Assembly: GCF_905147365.1 (NCBI RefSeq) | Contig: NC_056413.1 | Span: forward strand, 14,847,501 to 14,911,500 | Source of the DNA: Aricia agestis | Taxonomy: Eukaryota; Arthropoda; Insecta; Lepidoptera; Lycaenidae | DNA length: 64,000 nt | Direction of reading: 5' to 3' | Part shown: positions 43,236 to 53,359 of the stretch, in pieces | How positions within the stretch are numbered: position 1 is the stretch's first letter | Layout: the number at the start of each line of letters is the position of its first letter | The notes under the pieces: model-generated | Database searches by the model: none | The model's input: only the letters and a program-made list of their open reading frames with translations | What the model was told of the DNA's origin: nothing | Position numbers and translations under genes: made by a program

Positions 43236-43402
43236 TTGTCCCTTATGAGTAGGGGAACCATTCATACTAGCGTTTTTTGAGCGTCGTCGAGCCAGCGTCC
43301 GCACAGTTTCGACGCGACTTCACACAACGTCGACGCTGCGGCAACGCGACGTCGGCGCTGGCCATCTACTGAACGTATTGCTTTAGTACAGTTGTCAGTC
43401 AG

Positions 43403-43404
<2 letters not shown>

Positions 43405-43433
<29 letters not shown>

Positions 43434-43751
43434 AAATAAGGGGGCAAACGAGCAAACGGGTCATCTGATGGAAAGCAACTTCCGTCGCCCATGGACACTC
43501 GCAGCATCAGAAGAGCTGCATGTGCGTTGCCGGCCTTTTAAGAGGGAATAGGGTAATAGGGGAGGGTAGGGAAGGGAAGGGAATAGGGGAGGGTAGGAAA
43601 GGGAATAGGGTAGGGGATTGGGCCTCCGGTAAACTCACTCACTCGGCGAAACACAGCGCAAGCGCTGTTTCACGCCGGTTTTCTGTGAGAACGTGGTATT
43701 TATCCGATCGAGCCAGCCCATTCGTGCCGAAGCATGGCTCTCCCACGTAAC
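43405..43751 (-). mobile_element. SINE-like element, family 1, copy 8, with 10-bp TSD
   Basis: Minus-strand, full-length, with a ~26-nt T-run. The direct repeat 'tcagtcagtt' flanks it at 43395-43404 and 43752-43761. This fixes the element's true ends. Confidence 0.9.
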
Positions 43752-43761
43752 TCAGTCAGTT

Positions 43762-44086
43762 AGTCTACTGACTGAGTTACAGATTGAGGCCAGCGCCAGC
43801 ATCAACGCTGGCACGACAACGATGCTCAGAATACGCTCGTATCCCCACACAGTGTATCTAACAAGTTGATAAATACATCGTGCGTTATGAATACCGTGAG
43901 CAAAATTGAATTAGGCCTAAGGATATGTTCTTTTTTTTTTTTTTTATATTATAAAATTGGGGCCGTCTATAGACTGTTTGTCCATATCCTTTTTTTGTTA
44001 TTTTATTATTTAGATTTTTCGCACCAAGGATAATTGAAATAATATTATGAATTTTAATTAATTGTGGTCCATCACGCCATGGACAC
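43762..44086. other. Non-coding stretch with a T-run
   Basis: T-run at about 43931-43945. GC-rich remnants at 43790-43830 ('gccagcgccagcatcaacgc') pair partly with sequence near 43280-43370 across the SINE, so the SINE may have landed inside a fold-back element. Confidence 0.4.
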
Positions 44087-44485
44087 TTTTTTTTTTTTTT
44101 ATGTGTAAATGTATATTTAATAGAATAGAGTATAATATGTTATACATATAATAAATAAATATATACATTTATAGTTTTATAAATTGCATAATAATAATAT
44201 TAATGTTTGGAACGGTGAGGTCCCAGTCGGTGTGGCGGCCAGTAGATCCGACATTTTCCGATTTCCTTAGATTTTATGCTGCTCCACCCTTTGCCTTTAG
44301 ATGTTGTGACATTGGCTTGGTGGAGAGGGGTCACTCAAGCTGGGTGGAGTTTCTAGGTTGTTAAAAAGATATCGTTCTGTGTCGAATCTACCCGCCATGT
44401 GGCTTAGGACTTTATCGTTCCTGTCTTTTATAGCCATTTTTATATTATAATCTTTTATGTGTTCGGTTGACACCTCCGTGGCTCT
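44087..44485 (-). pseudogene. LINE 3' end with C-terminal ORF remnant
   Basis: T-run at 44087-44100 is the A tail of a minus-strand insertion. Upstream on that strand lies a 62-codon frame (44485-44297) starting RATEVSTEHIKD and ending in a Pro/Ser-rich tail, 'LETPPSLSDPSPPS', then stop. The composition and position just before an A-tailed UTR suggest the C-terminus of a non-LTR element ORF. I cannot assign the clade, and there is no catalytic motif. Confidence 0.45.
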
Positions 44486-44668
44486 TTAAAGGTATGTTCC
44501 TAAGGGTATGTTCAGAATATAAGCGATCTACGCGCGTCTTGATAACGCTTGTTTACTACGGCACACATCCAGACCGTACAAAATATACTAAATGCGTGTT
44601 TTCGCGAATAAAATTACTATTTACTATGTAATTACTTATTTAAAACAGACACAGAAAAAAGCAACAAG

Positions 44669-45121
44669 TAAGGGCCAACCCACGCGTACCACAACGTCCA
44701 CAACCGCACCACGTCGTAACGACAAAATGCCGTCAAGCAGTCGTTACGTGTGAATGGTGTCGCTGTGTCGTTACGTGCAGCTTTTTGTAGTTGCGTTGTG
44801 GTACCGACAAAATGTAGACGTGGTTGCGTTGTCGCCAGTAGTTGCGATGTGGTTACGTACGATAGTCAATGAAATGGAGGGGAGGAACGTGCGGGCGGTG
44901 TGCGCGCACTGTAATTGCATAGACGCAACGTGTGGTTGCGATGTGGTCAGCTACTAGTTCGCTTGTGGTTGCGATGTGGTCGGTATCACACAAGTGGTGG
45001 ACAACAACTGCAAAATGGTACGTGTGAATAGTCCAGTTCATTTACAATACGAAATAATATACTTCCGACCACGTGGTGTGGTCGTGGTTGTCGTGTGGTT
45101 ATGGTACGTGTGGGTTGGCCC
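44669..45121. mobile_element. MITE family 5, full-length
   Basis: Ends 'agggccaacccacgcgtacc' and 'ggtacgtgtgggttggccct' are inverted repeats; the interior is rich in 'gtggttgcgatgtggt'-type repeats and foldable. A second full copy lies at 59689-60093. It is 180 bp from the BEL/Pao insertion. Confidence 0.8.
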
Positions 45122-45297
45122 TAATAGTGAGTACTAGCTTGCTAGGTTCTAGATAGGCAGACAGTAAAGCACTATTCAATTCAGGGTTACTATAAAAGGA
45201 TAAGTTGACTGAAGTTATCGCAGGTGCACTCTTTTGATAGGCACACCTCTTCCAATAATAACCGTATCAACTTTAATTAGATGTCAGGCGTTATAAA

Positions 45298-45302
45298 GTA
45301 AT
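45298..45302. repeat. BEL/Pao target-site duplication, left
   Basis: GTAAT, identical to 51556-51560. A 5-bp duplication is normal for BEL/Pao integrases. Confidence 0.9.
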
Positions 45303-45571
45303 TGTAGCGGCGTGTGTTTAGCTACATATACAGGCTCGAAAAAACTCGAACTACTAAGGCCTATGGTGAATTTTGAAATAATAACAACGTATATTCTTAG
45401 CGTATCAAAAAATGTATTCTAGCGCAAAAGTTACAATATTCTAGGATAGGGGGGTAGGAACAATTAGCCAATAGGCGACGCGTACGTGTATCGTTTCGTA
45501 TATCACGACATTTTCGCGCACTATGATTGGATACAAAATGTCACGGGAAACTAGCACTTAAGTCCCAAACA
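45303..45571 (-). repeat. 3' LTR of the BEL/Pao element
   Basis: 269 bp; starts TGTTTGGG and ends CGCTACA on the minus strand (TG...CA). The sequence before it on that strand, 'aaggccgcgggca', is not a clean polypurine tract. A better purine run, 'gagagaggaa', overlaps the ORF end ~45 nt away. The plus-strand primer is therefore unresolved. Confidence 0.95.
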
Positions 45572-45604
45572 TGCCCGCGGCCTTGAAAGCACCAGCTTTT
45601 AAAA

Positions 45605-48600
45605 CTATTCCTCTCTCACGAGTGGACAGATCTTCGTGTAAGATCGCCTTATGACACCTGATGCTGTCCTGATGTCCGCCACTCTGGCGATGCCATCGTC
45701 ACCAGGAATTGTCCTTACCACGCGACCGAGTTGCCATTTCAACGGCGGAAGAGCCACGTCCTTGATTAGGACAAGCGTATCAGGCTTCAATTCCGCCGTA
45801 TTTTCCCTCCACTTAGCTCTGATTTGCAGCTCCGAGATATACTCACTAGCCCAGCGCGTCCAAAACTGCTGCCGCAGCTGTTCCACTCTCTGATAGCGGC
45901 TCAACCGGTGTACAGGTAAGTGCTGTAGGTCATCTTCACACACCGGTGCCGTGAGAGGTCGGCCAATCAAGAAATGGCCAGGGCTGAGGGGATAGTAATC
46001 CGAGGGATCCGAAGACAGAGGTACCAGCGGACGTGAGTTTAGCACTGCTTCTATCTGCGTCAGTACGGTAGTGAATTCTTCGAACGTCAGATGAGCATTG
46101 CCGAGCACTCGCCGCAGGTGGTACTTGCACGATTTGATCCCCGCCTCCCACAAGCCACCAAAATGCGGGGAATATGGAGGAATAAACGAGAATTTAATAT
46201 TTTGACTCTTTGCGTAATCTACAACGTCTTTACTACAAGATGATAAAAACTGAGCAAACTCGTTTTTTAAACCTACAAAATTTCGTCCATTATCTGAGAA
46301 AATTTCACACGGTTTTCCACGTCGAGACATAAATCGTTTGAGAGCGAGGAGGTATGCGTCAGTAGATAGGTCGCTGACAAGCTCCAAGTGAATAGCGCGA
46401 GTAATAAAACAAATAAACAGACAGATATAGGACTTTACTAATTTTGCTCCCCTACCCTTTCGATTTAAAACGGACACTGGTCCACCGTAATCCACACCAG
46501 TGCGAATAAAAGGGAAACCTGCCGTCAAGCGCTCCTTGGGCAGGTTGCCCATAAGTGGGCTTAGCGTTTTACCCCTGGCCCGTATGCAAGTGACGCACTG
46601 ATGAGTGACCTTCCGAGCAAGATTCCTACCGGACAGCGGCCACCACTGCTCGCGCAAGCGGTACAGCAGCGCCTGTGGCCCGCAATGCAAAGATTGATTG
46701 TGTTCGTGAATACATAACAAGCGAGTAAAATAGTGCTTAGAACATAAAAGTATAGGATGCTTTTTATTATAATTAAAATCTATAGAATTTTTTATTCTGC
46801 CACCTACACGAATTAGGTCCTTTTCATCTAAAAATAAATTTAGGCTTGAAAGTCTGTTGCTTGACTTAACATTCCTTCCACTCTTTAGCAAATTGTACTC
46901 CAAAGAAAATGACTCCCTTTGTGATAACTTAGCCAGCATAATCACCGCGCGATTCAACTCATCGACACCGATCGCGCCCGTCAGCTGATCGGTTCTGTGG
47001 CGCGGCCGGCTATTGTGCGTGAAGCGCAGTAAATAGGCAGCCGCGTGACTCATACGATTGAAGTTTGAAAATTTGTTGAATGGAAAGAATGTTTCGTCCG
47101 TATTAATATTTTGATTTAAAAATGTATTTATAGCGCAAGATTTTAGTTCAGGCAAATCAGTAGGTAGGAACTCCGTGTTTGAATTTATATCTGAAGTTGA
47201 ATTAAAATTTAAATTTAATGCGTGTAAAAATGGAGGGCCTCCCCACCACTCCTTGGATAAAGCTAAATCCTGAAGGCTGACTCCGCGAGAGATTTGGTCG
47301 GCTGGATTATCTTTGCCACTTACATGCCTCCAGGTAAATACACTAGTCAGTTCGTGTATTTCGGCGACTCGATTCTGTACGAACGTTTTAAGTAAATTAG
47401 GTGTCATACGTAACCAGCCTAGCACAATAGTCGAGTCGGTCCAGAATATGACTTCGTCGAACTCGCGAGTGAGCGAACTGCGAATTTTATCGTAGAGTTT
47501 AGCGCCTAGCAACGCGCCGCATAGCTCCAGTCGAGGTATACTAACAGGCTTCAATGGGGCTACCTTACCCTTCGACATTAATAATTTTACGACAACACGA
47601 TCATCGCATACGGTTCTCACATAAGCACAAGCGCCGTAAGCTGTCTGTGAGGCGTCCGTGAAAATGTGCAGCTCGACTCGTGTGCCGTCACACTGAAATG
47701 CGTGTCGCGGAATCTTTATTGAAGAAAGATGAGACAGACTGTCAACAAACCGGTTCCACGTACGTAAAATATCCGCGGGAAGCGGATCGTCCCACTGTAA
47801 CTTAAGCAACCAAAGACGTTGTAATAAAACTTTGCCTATAATAATCGACGGACTTAATAAACCTAATGGATCAAATATTTGCGAAACTGAAGATAATATG
47901 GTGCGTTTCGTTACATTAGAAGTAGCCTGCTGTAACTGCGTATTAAAATTAAAATCGTCAGAAACGTTGCACCAACCTAAGCCTAAAGTTCTACATTGGC
48001 TATGTTCCCCGAAGTTTAAGTTGCGAAATGTATCAATAATATTGTTATCATTCGGGGACATTGGGTATGCGCCCTCGCGGACTTCAAAATTGAAAACCCA
48101 CTTGCGTAAAGTAAAACAACCGGACTTTAGCGCGTCTACGGTACCCTTGCAAATTTTTAATAATTTGACCTTGTCGTCACTAGAGGTCAGGAGGTCATCA
48201 ACATAAATATCGTTATTTATGACTCTTTTGACTTCAAGGTCGGAACATTCAGCAGCCAGTTGCTTCAAACAGCGTACACTCAAGAACGGTGCCGAAGCCG
48301 TGCCATATGTGACCGTGTTCAGCTTGTATACTGCAAGCGGTTTAGACGGTTCGTCGCGCCACACGATTAGCTGTAAATCACGTTGGTTCGGATTAACGAG
48401 GACCGAACGATACATTTTTTCGCAGTCGGCTAACGCGGTGTATCGGAACTGTCTAAAGCGCAACAGTATACCTAGCAAGTCACCCTGAATAGGAGGTCCA
48501 ACGAATTGTATGTCATTAAACGAAATTCCGTTACTAGTGGCTGCACTGGCGTCAAACACGACACGGAGTTTCGTAGTAGTACTGTGTTCACGAAACACGC

Positions 48601-50986
48601 CGTGATGCGGCAGAAAATAGTTGGGGTTCGAATAACTATCGACCTTAGTCATGTGACCTAAGTCGATGTACTCTCGCATGAAATCTACGTATAATTGCTT
48701 ATAGCTAGTGGGTGCGCGTAGCAACCGTTTTTCTAAAGCGAAAAAACGGCGCTCAGCTTGGGAGTACGATTCGCCCAGAACCTCAGATGATTTTTTGAGC
48801 GGAATGTCAACAACAAACCTACCGTGCTTGTCACGTGTAGTATTTGTTTTAAAACTTTGTTCACAAGCCATCTCTTCATCAGAGTACGTATTCCGAGGCT
48901 GAGTTAGCTCTTCGAGCTCCCAAAACTGACGTAATTGAGCGTCTATAGATGTACTAAAGTTACACTGGACGTGTCCATATTTTTGCATAATATTATTATG
49001 ATTGATAGGACCCGAAACTATCCAACCTAACTTAGTATTTTGTAAGAATGGACCGTTCGGTAAACGTATCTTGCCATCCTCGAGCAAGTCCCAAAACCTG
49101 TCCGCTCCTATTAAAATATCTATATTTTGTTGCCCTAAAAATTGCGAATTTGCCAACTGAACGTTATCAGGTACCTTAAAGTGCGCGTGGTGTACCTGAA
49201 CAGCGGGCAAGGTGGGCGTTATCTCGTTAAGAACAAAACATTGAAGTCGCATCGAGTAGGAATTAACGCGCGATTTTACTTGTATGTCACACAAATGCGT
49301 CGAATGTGAAATAATATTACCTACTCCGCATATCATTTTAGTGGACTGTATTAACGGAAGATTTAATTTTTTGCAAAACGAATGTGTAACGAAACAACTT
49401 TGACTACCACTGTCTAGTAAAGCGCATGCGACATGATAATTATTATCTTTATCGAGAATTTCAACTAGCGCAGTGGATAGCAAAACTGGTTGCTCATTAA
49501 TGCAGTTTACATCTGTGTGCGTGTACGCGTGAACATCGCAAACCTGTCCCTTATCGCTTTGACCGCAACTGATTGAGGGAGAGGGCGCGAGCCTTACCAT
49601 TCCGCTCGCGCTAGCCTCAGCGGCGACAGTTGATGATTTAGATACAAGGCTTGTGGTATGATTAGAATCGCTAGAACGATGAATTAGTGAGTTATGTTTT
49701 GAGCTGCATTTTTTGCAAGGTCCAAACAAACAGTTGTTTACAGTGTGCCCGGAACGTAAACAATTTTCACATAAGTTGTGTTCTTTAACGATTTTAAGTT
49801 TAGATTTTAAGTCCATGTTAATGAATTGTGAACAAGTGTAAATTGGATGCGGAGCCTTGCATACTACACACAACCTACGCGAATTATTGCGCCCGGCAGG
49901 CTTATTTAAATTAGATACTACGTTACACTGTGTCACGTTACTGCGAAAAGTAGCACATGATTTTTTGTTAACTTCGGTTATAGTGCTTGTGTCTTTATTG
50001 TGCGATAGAATTAAAGTTTCTAATAGATCGGCCCTGGATTTCAAAAATTTAACTAAATGATCAACCGTCAGCGTAACTTTGGAATTAGATAATAAAGAAC
50101 CTTTATGTTCCTCCCATTGCCGCTCAGTCGTCTTATCCAATTTAGAAGTGACAAGGTAGATAATTAAGGTATCCCATTGGTCCGTGGCTTCACCGAGTAT
50201 TTTTAAAGCGCGTAAATTATTAATTATAATATCTATAAGTTTTCTGATTAGAGAAGACGACTCTTTCGGCAACGGCTGTATCGTAAATAATGCTTTGACG
50301 TGACTCTGCACTAATAATCTTTTGTTATCATACCGATTTAGCAAAAGTTCCCACGCAACAGAATAGTTTTTAGATGATATTTCTAGCGCGTTTACTACCA
50401 TTTCAGCACTACCTTTTAGCGACGATTTTAGGTAATGAAATTTTTGTACGTCGGTAATATCTGTCGAATTATGCACCAGAGATAAGTATGTGTCCCTATA
50501 TTCTAGCCAGTGCTCGTATAACCCGTCAAAGGTAGGTAGAGTGATGACAGGTAATTTAACTGACGACTGATTATTATGAGAACACATTTTAGAGCATTCA
50601 GCGACCTCCCTACCGACACTAAGAATAGATTCAGCTTTCGAAAGTGTGCTGTAATAACAGTCCTCGAACTGCTGACGCTGATCTAACTGGTCGTCGATGT
50701 CACACTCGGGGACAGTGTCCTCGAGCTTAGATTGAATAGAATTGAATTCAGAAAATATAATACCTGCACCGTCCATACGTAATTTTAAATCAATTCTCGA
50801 TTCTGAGCTTAACGGTTCAGCTACACTACTTAAGTAATTAACAAATTTTGTTAATCTGCCCTTAAGAACACCGCGTTTTCTAATGAGGTCGCGAATAATT
50901 TGCTCAGTTTTATCATCTGTAACATTTCTATACGGAGACTTATCACGAGGTTTGCTACTCTGGCCTTCCATATCCCTCAAAGACAT
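45605..50986 (-). CDS. BEL/Pao gag-pol polyprotein, 1793 aa, intact
   Basis: A single frame encodes structural and enzymatic functions. In order: a DUF1759-type gag region (~145-320), zinc knuckles (~373-430; CCHC in 'CENCLRSGHTVNNC'), an aspartic protease of the DUF1758 type with LLDSGS (D525), reverse transcriptase (~750-960) with 'LADCEKM' (D854) and YVDD (928-931), and RNase H (~1105-1235) with D1111, E1154, D1184 and D1230. The integrase has an N-terminal zinc site (H1427 or H1429, H1434, C1464, C1467) and D1499, D1565, E1614, the last spacing (48) being normal for the group. A DUF5641 region closes the protein (~1660-1790). The Met at 50986 gives a length usual for lepidopteran BEL elements. 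Expression would come from the 5' LTR. Family assignment is firm; activity is inferred. Confidence 0.95.
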   Translation of the reverse strand: MSLRDMEGQSSKPRDKSPYRNVTDDKTEQIIRDLIRKRGVLKGRLTKFVNYLSSVAEPLSSESRIDLKLRMDGAGIIFSEFNSIQSKLEDTVPECDIDDQLDQRQQFEDCYYSTLSKAESILSVGREVAECSKMCSHNNQSSVKLPVITLPTFDGLYEHWLEYRDTYLSLVHNSTDITDVQKFHYLKSSLKGSAEMVVNALEISSKNYSVAWELLLNRYDNKRLLVQSHVKALFTIQPLPKESSSLIRKLIDIIINNLRALKILGEATDQWDTLIIYLVTSKLDKTTERQWEEHKGSLLSNSKVTLTVDHLVKFLKSRADLLETLILSHNKDTSTITEVNKKSCATFRSNVTQCNVVSNLNKPAGRNNSRRLCVVCKAPHPIYTCSQFINMDLKSKLKIVKEHNLCENCLRSGHTVNNCLFGPCKKCSSKHNSLIHRSSDSNHTTSLVSKSSTVAAEASASGMVRLAPSPSISCGQSDKGQVCDVHAYTHTDVNCINEQPVLLSTALVEILDKDNNYHVACALLDSGSQSCFVTHSFCKKLNLPLIQSTKMICGVGNIISHSTHLCDIQVKSRVNSYSMRLQCFVLNEITPTLPAVQVHHAHFKVPDNVQLANSQFLGQQNIDILIGADRFWDLLEDGKIRLPNGPFLQNTKLGWIVSGPINHNNIMQKYGHVQCNFSTSIDAQLRQFWELEELTQPRNTYSDEEMACEQSFKTNTTRDKHGRFVVDIPLKKSSEVLGESYSQAERRFFALEKRLLRAPTSYKQLYVDFMREYIDLGHMTKVDSYSNPNYFLPHHGVFREHSTTTKLRVVFDASAATSNGISFNDIQFVGPPIQGDLLGILLRFRQFRYTALADCEKMYRSVLVNPNQRDLQLIVWRDEPSKPLAVYKLNTVTYGTASAPFLSVRCLKQLAAECSDLEVKRVINNDIYVDDLLTSSDDKVKLLKICKGTVDALKSGCFTLRKWVFNFEVREGAYPMSPNDNNIIDTFRNLNFGEHSQCRTLGLGWCNVSDDFNFNTQLQQATSNVTKRTILSSVSQIFDPLGLLSPSIIIGKVLLQRLWLLKLQWDDPLPADILRTWNRFVDSLSHLSSIKIPRHAFQCDGTRVELHIFTDASQTAYGACAYVRTVCDDRVVVKLLMSKGKVAPLKPVSIPRLELCGALLGAKLYDKIRSSLTREFDEVIFWTDSTIVLGWLRMTPNLLKTFVQNRVAEIHELTSVFTWRHVSGKDNPADQISRGVSLQDLALSKEWWGGPPFLHALNLNFNSTSDINSNTEFLPTDLPELKSCAINTFLNQNINTDETFFPFNKFSNFNRMSHAAAYLLRFTHNSRPRHRTDQLTGAIGVDELNRAVIMLAKLSQRESFSLEYNLLKSGRNVKSSNRLSSLNLFLDEKDLIRVGGRIKNSIDFNYNKKHPILLCSKHYFTRLLCIHEHNQSLHCGPQALLYRLREQWWPLSGRNLARKVTHQCVTCIRARGKTLSPLMGNLPKERLTAGFPFIRTGVDYGGPVSVLNRKGRGAKLVKSYICLFICFITRAIHLELVSDLSTDAYLLALKRFMSRRGKPCEIFSDNGRNFVGLKNEFAQFLSSCSKDVVDYAKSQNIKFSFIPPYSPHFGGLWEAGIKSCKYHLRRVLGNAHLTFEEFTTVLTQIEAVLNSRPLVPLSSDPSDYYPLSPGHFLIGRPLTAPVCEDDLQHLPVHRLSRYQRVEQLRQQFWTRWASEYISELQIRAKWRENTAELKPDTLVLIKDVALPPLKWQLGRVVRTIPGDDGIARVADIRTASGVIRRSYTKICPLVREE

Positions 50987-51286
50987 AATAGTGACCTATG
51001 AAAATTGGGAATATTAACGTGAAGTACTCACCGCAGGGGCACTAAGCTGATGCGGGCGGACCCGGGAATCCTGGCTCCTGTGCACGTTCCTCTGCCGTCG
51101 ATATCGCGTACGTATTCAGCTGCTCGCTCCTGGTCACAACTCACAGCACCGTAGTCCTCGTTTGCGTGCAAATTGTCACCACTGGTAGTGCTGCGTGGCC
51201 GTTAGCAGTCCAAACGGTCGCCTTGGTTCAGATGATTTGATTCCGCAGCTCAAATCCTCGCCAGATATGGTTCGAAGGTCCACTTA
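50987..51286 (-). promoter_or_regulatory. BEL/Pao leader with candidate primer-binding site
   Basis: About 300 nt between 5' LTR and ORF. Four nucleotides after the LTR, 'tggaccttcgaacc' (51282-51269) starts with TGG, as a tRNA-primer site should. I could not match it to a particular tRNA 3' end. Confidence 0.5.
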
Positions 51287-51555
51287 TGTAGCGGCGTGTG
51301 TTTAGCTACATATACAGGCTCGAAAAAACTCGAACTACTAAGGCCTATGGTGAATTTTGAAATAATAACAACGTATATTCTTAGCGTATCAAAAAATGTA
51401 TTCTAGCGCAAAAGTTACAATATTCTAGGATAGGGGGGTAGGAACAATTAGCCAATAGGCGACGCGTACGTGTATCGTTTCGTATATCACGACATTTTCG
51501 CGCACTATGATTGGATACAAAATGTCACGGGAAACTAGCACTTAAGTCCCAAACA
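51287..51555 (-). repeat. 5' LTR of the BEL/Pao element
   Basis: 269 bp, identical by eye to 45303-45571. Expected to carry the promoter; no unambiguous TATA box was picked out. Confidence 0.95.
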
Positions 51556-51560
51556 GTAAT
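51556..51560. repeat. BEL/Pao target-site duplication, right
   Basis: GTAAT, matching the left copy at 45298-45302. Confidence 0.9.
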
Positions 51561-51867
51561 CGTGCTGAAATATTGCCCACTGGCTTTGACTTATTTCAGT
51601 GCGCGTCGTTATAAAGCCGACTTGTTACATGGCTGAGTCGTTTTCTGAATGGAGTCAACTGTAGCGGACCCTTTACAAATCTTGCGACAATACATTGACA
51701 TTCAAATGCTATTTAGGGCCATTCAGGCACATGTAGACTACCTAATGCGGCATTGTTCACTATAACAATATGTGACAAGATACACATAATACAATAATAA
51801 ACCAAATATTTTTTTATAATCAATTTTAATAATTTTAACAATATACATGGCGCAAGAACACAGTGAG
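51561..51867. other. No recognised feature
   Basis: Continues the pre-insertion sequence from 45302. No exon or bounded repeat seen. Confidence 0.4.
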
Positions 51868-52096
51868 TACTTTAGGGTGTGTATGGGTCTTCTGTATTGA
51901 GTTCATTGTGAAAGTAGCAGCGCTGAAAGAGTTATTTTTAACATATTGTGTATTGGCAAACTCTGCGCCGCGCTGGGGCGCCCATACAAATCACAAAATT
52001 TGTCTGTTAGCGCTGCTATTTTCACAGTGAACTATATATTTTGAGGGACACATACACATAAAAATTATGATCACTTTGTTTTGTTACACCTGTATA
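51868..52096. mobile_element. MITE family 2 copy
   Basis: 'tttagggtgtgtatgggtct' on the left and 'cacatacacataaaaattat' on the right are the family's arms; the outermost left tip is lost, while the right tip 'gttacacctgtata' remains. Confidence 0.75.
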
Positions 52097-52274
52097 ATGT
52101 ATATTCTTTCTGGTAACTAACTTTTTTATATCGTTATGGAACCTTTGCACTGATCCAGTATAAATATCACGTTATCTCTATCATAAACACGAAGAAAGAA
52201 ACAGTCTAAACAGATAACATGATAATATTTAGTGTTACTTTTACCTATAGATATAATATTACGTGGGTCTAAAG

Positions 52275-52492
52275 CAGTGGTACTCAACCTTTTTTATATG
52301 GGCCACAAACACATTTTCGTCTTGTTGTCGCGGGCCGCAAACAAATTTTTAATGGTTAAAAAATAACGTTCTTCAAGATTTGAAGTTGGGAATCACGACT
52401 CTGCAGTATTTTGCTGGTAGGCGTGAATTTCAAAATGGTTTTACTCCATGCGGGCCACTGATAAAATCCCGGCGGTCCGCAGGTTGAGTTGA
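52275..52492. mobile_element. hAT-like MITE (cagtggtactcaacc end)
   Basis: Left end 'cagtggtactcaacctttt' is the classic end of a widespread hAT group; the right end 'gcaggttgagttgagctc' is its decayed complement. The interior contains 'gcgggccgcaaac' and 'gcgggccactgataaaatc'. No clear duplication. Confidence 0.6.
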
Positions 52493-52530
52493 GCTCGTCC
52501 AAATTATGATATAATTATGTTAAACTCTAC

Positions 52531-52536
52531 AAAAAA
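52531..52536 (-). terminator. Pol III terminator of the tRNA gene
   Basis: Six T on the minus strand begin 4 nt after the tRNA's discriminator base. A run of this length is sufficient for RNA polymerase III termination in insects. Confidence 0.8.
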
Positions 52537-52540
52537 GAAC

Positions 52541-52612
52541 TTCCGATACCGGGAATCGAACCCGAGCCTCCTGGGTGAGAGCCAGGTATCCTAGCCACTA
52601 GACCATATCGGA
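52541..52612 (-). tRNA. tRNA-Glu (anticodon CTC)
   Basis: Folds as a complete 72-nt cloverleaf: acceptor TCCGATA/TATCGGA (7 perfect pairs), box A-like 'tggtctagtggctagga', anticodon stem CCTGG/CCAGG with loop CTCTCAC, and T arm with TTCGATT. Anticodon CTC reads GAG. The discriminator is A, no CCA is encoded (normal for nuclear genes), and a T6 terminator follows. It is not joined to a SINE body, unlike the tRNA-like head at 32184-32256. Confidence 0.9.
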
Positions 52613-52695
52613 TATTGACAATGTTACGAATTCATATAAATATTTTTATTATCATTCATAGTTATAGTCATCAGTCATCACTCATCACTATCTTA

Positions 52696-53140
52696 TCTTA
52701 TATATTTAAACGAGCAATTCTTGTATATATACTAGCTGTCCCATATATATGTCAGCATGGCAACGTCCATCCCTATCCCGTCGCACAAACAATGGTCGCC
52801 GTCAGTCTCGAGTTGTAATAATTTACTATTATTTATTCAGCAAATGCACTTATCAATATAAAAAGTACCCAGTAGCCGATTCTCAGACCCACTGAATATG
52901 CATATAAAATTTGGTTAAAATCAGCCGTTTCGGAGGAGTACGCGGCCTAACATTGTGACACGAGAATTTTATATATAAGATAATTGAAATCTCGGAATCA
53001 GCTCCAACGATTTTCATGAAAATTAGTATATATAGGGGGTTTCGGGGGCGATAAATCGATCTAGCTATGAATCATTTTTAGAAAATGTCATTTTCATCGT
53101 GTTTAATCGAATACCGAGCAAAGCTCGGTCAAGTAGCTAG
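52696..53140 (+). mobile_element. Helitron family 5, intact ends, carrying a nested Helitron
   Basis: Starts 'tcttatatatttaaacgagc' after A (52695) and ends CTAG at 53137-53140 before T. The 3' hairpin ACCGAGC/GCTCGGT, loop AAA, lies 8 nt before CTAG. Interrupted at 52732-52980 by Helitron family 2. Non-coding. Confidence 0.85.
52732..52980 (-). mobile_element. Helitron family 2 inserted into family 5
   Basis: On the minus strand: starts 'tcttatatataaaattctcg', ends 'ggacagctag'. It lies between A52731 and T52981, the A|T target Helitrons use, with no duplication; joining the flanks restores family 5. Confidence 0.85.
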
Positions 53141-53141
53141 T

Positions 53142-53359
53142 ATAATATTATAAAACAATTTTGTTCCCTTTAATCTTTAAAAGTACAGATTTAAAAATTA
53201 CGGGAAGTAGCTTTTGCGGCGGTACCGACCGCGACCGATGCGGACCACGTGTAGTAATAATGAATACAAGGCAAAACTGCTGAATCGATTTTAATATTTT
53301 TTTCAGTGGCTATGTAATATGTATTTTATACCCGATGCGAAGCCGAGGCGGGCCGCTAG
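53142..53359 (+). mobile_element. Helitron family 4 copy abutting family 5
   Basis: Begins 'ataatattataaaacaattt' directly after the CTAG-T of the previous element and ends 'gcgggccgctag' plus T. A reverse fragment of the same family (53366-53592, 'atccgttgcgtagttttaag') follows. Confidence 0.65.

Larger units (their letters stand above)
45303..51555 (-). mobile_element. Full-length BEL/Pao LTR retrotransposon
   Basis: A 6253-bp element on the minus strand: 5' LTR (51287-51555), ~300-bp leader, single gag-pol frame (50986-45605) and 3' LTR (45303-45571). The LTRs look identical by eye and the 5-bp duplication GTAAT is perfect, so insertion was very recent. The frame has no stop or frameshift and all catalytic residues I checked are present, so it may be competent to move. 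No env-like frame is visible. It inserted antisense to the host exon at 42300. Confidence 0.95.

Noticed and set aside
45651..45893. Plus-strand frames inside 45605-50986
   Set aside because: Antisense shadows of the gag-pol frame.
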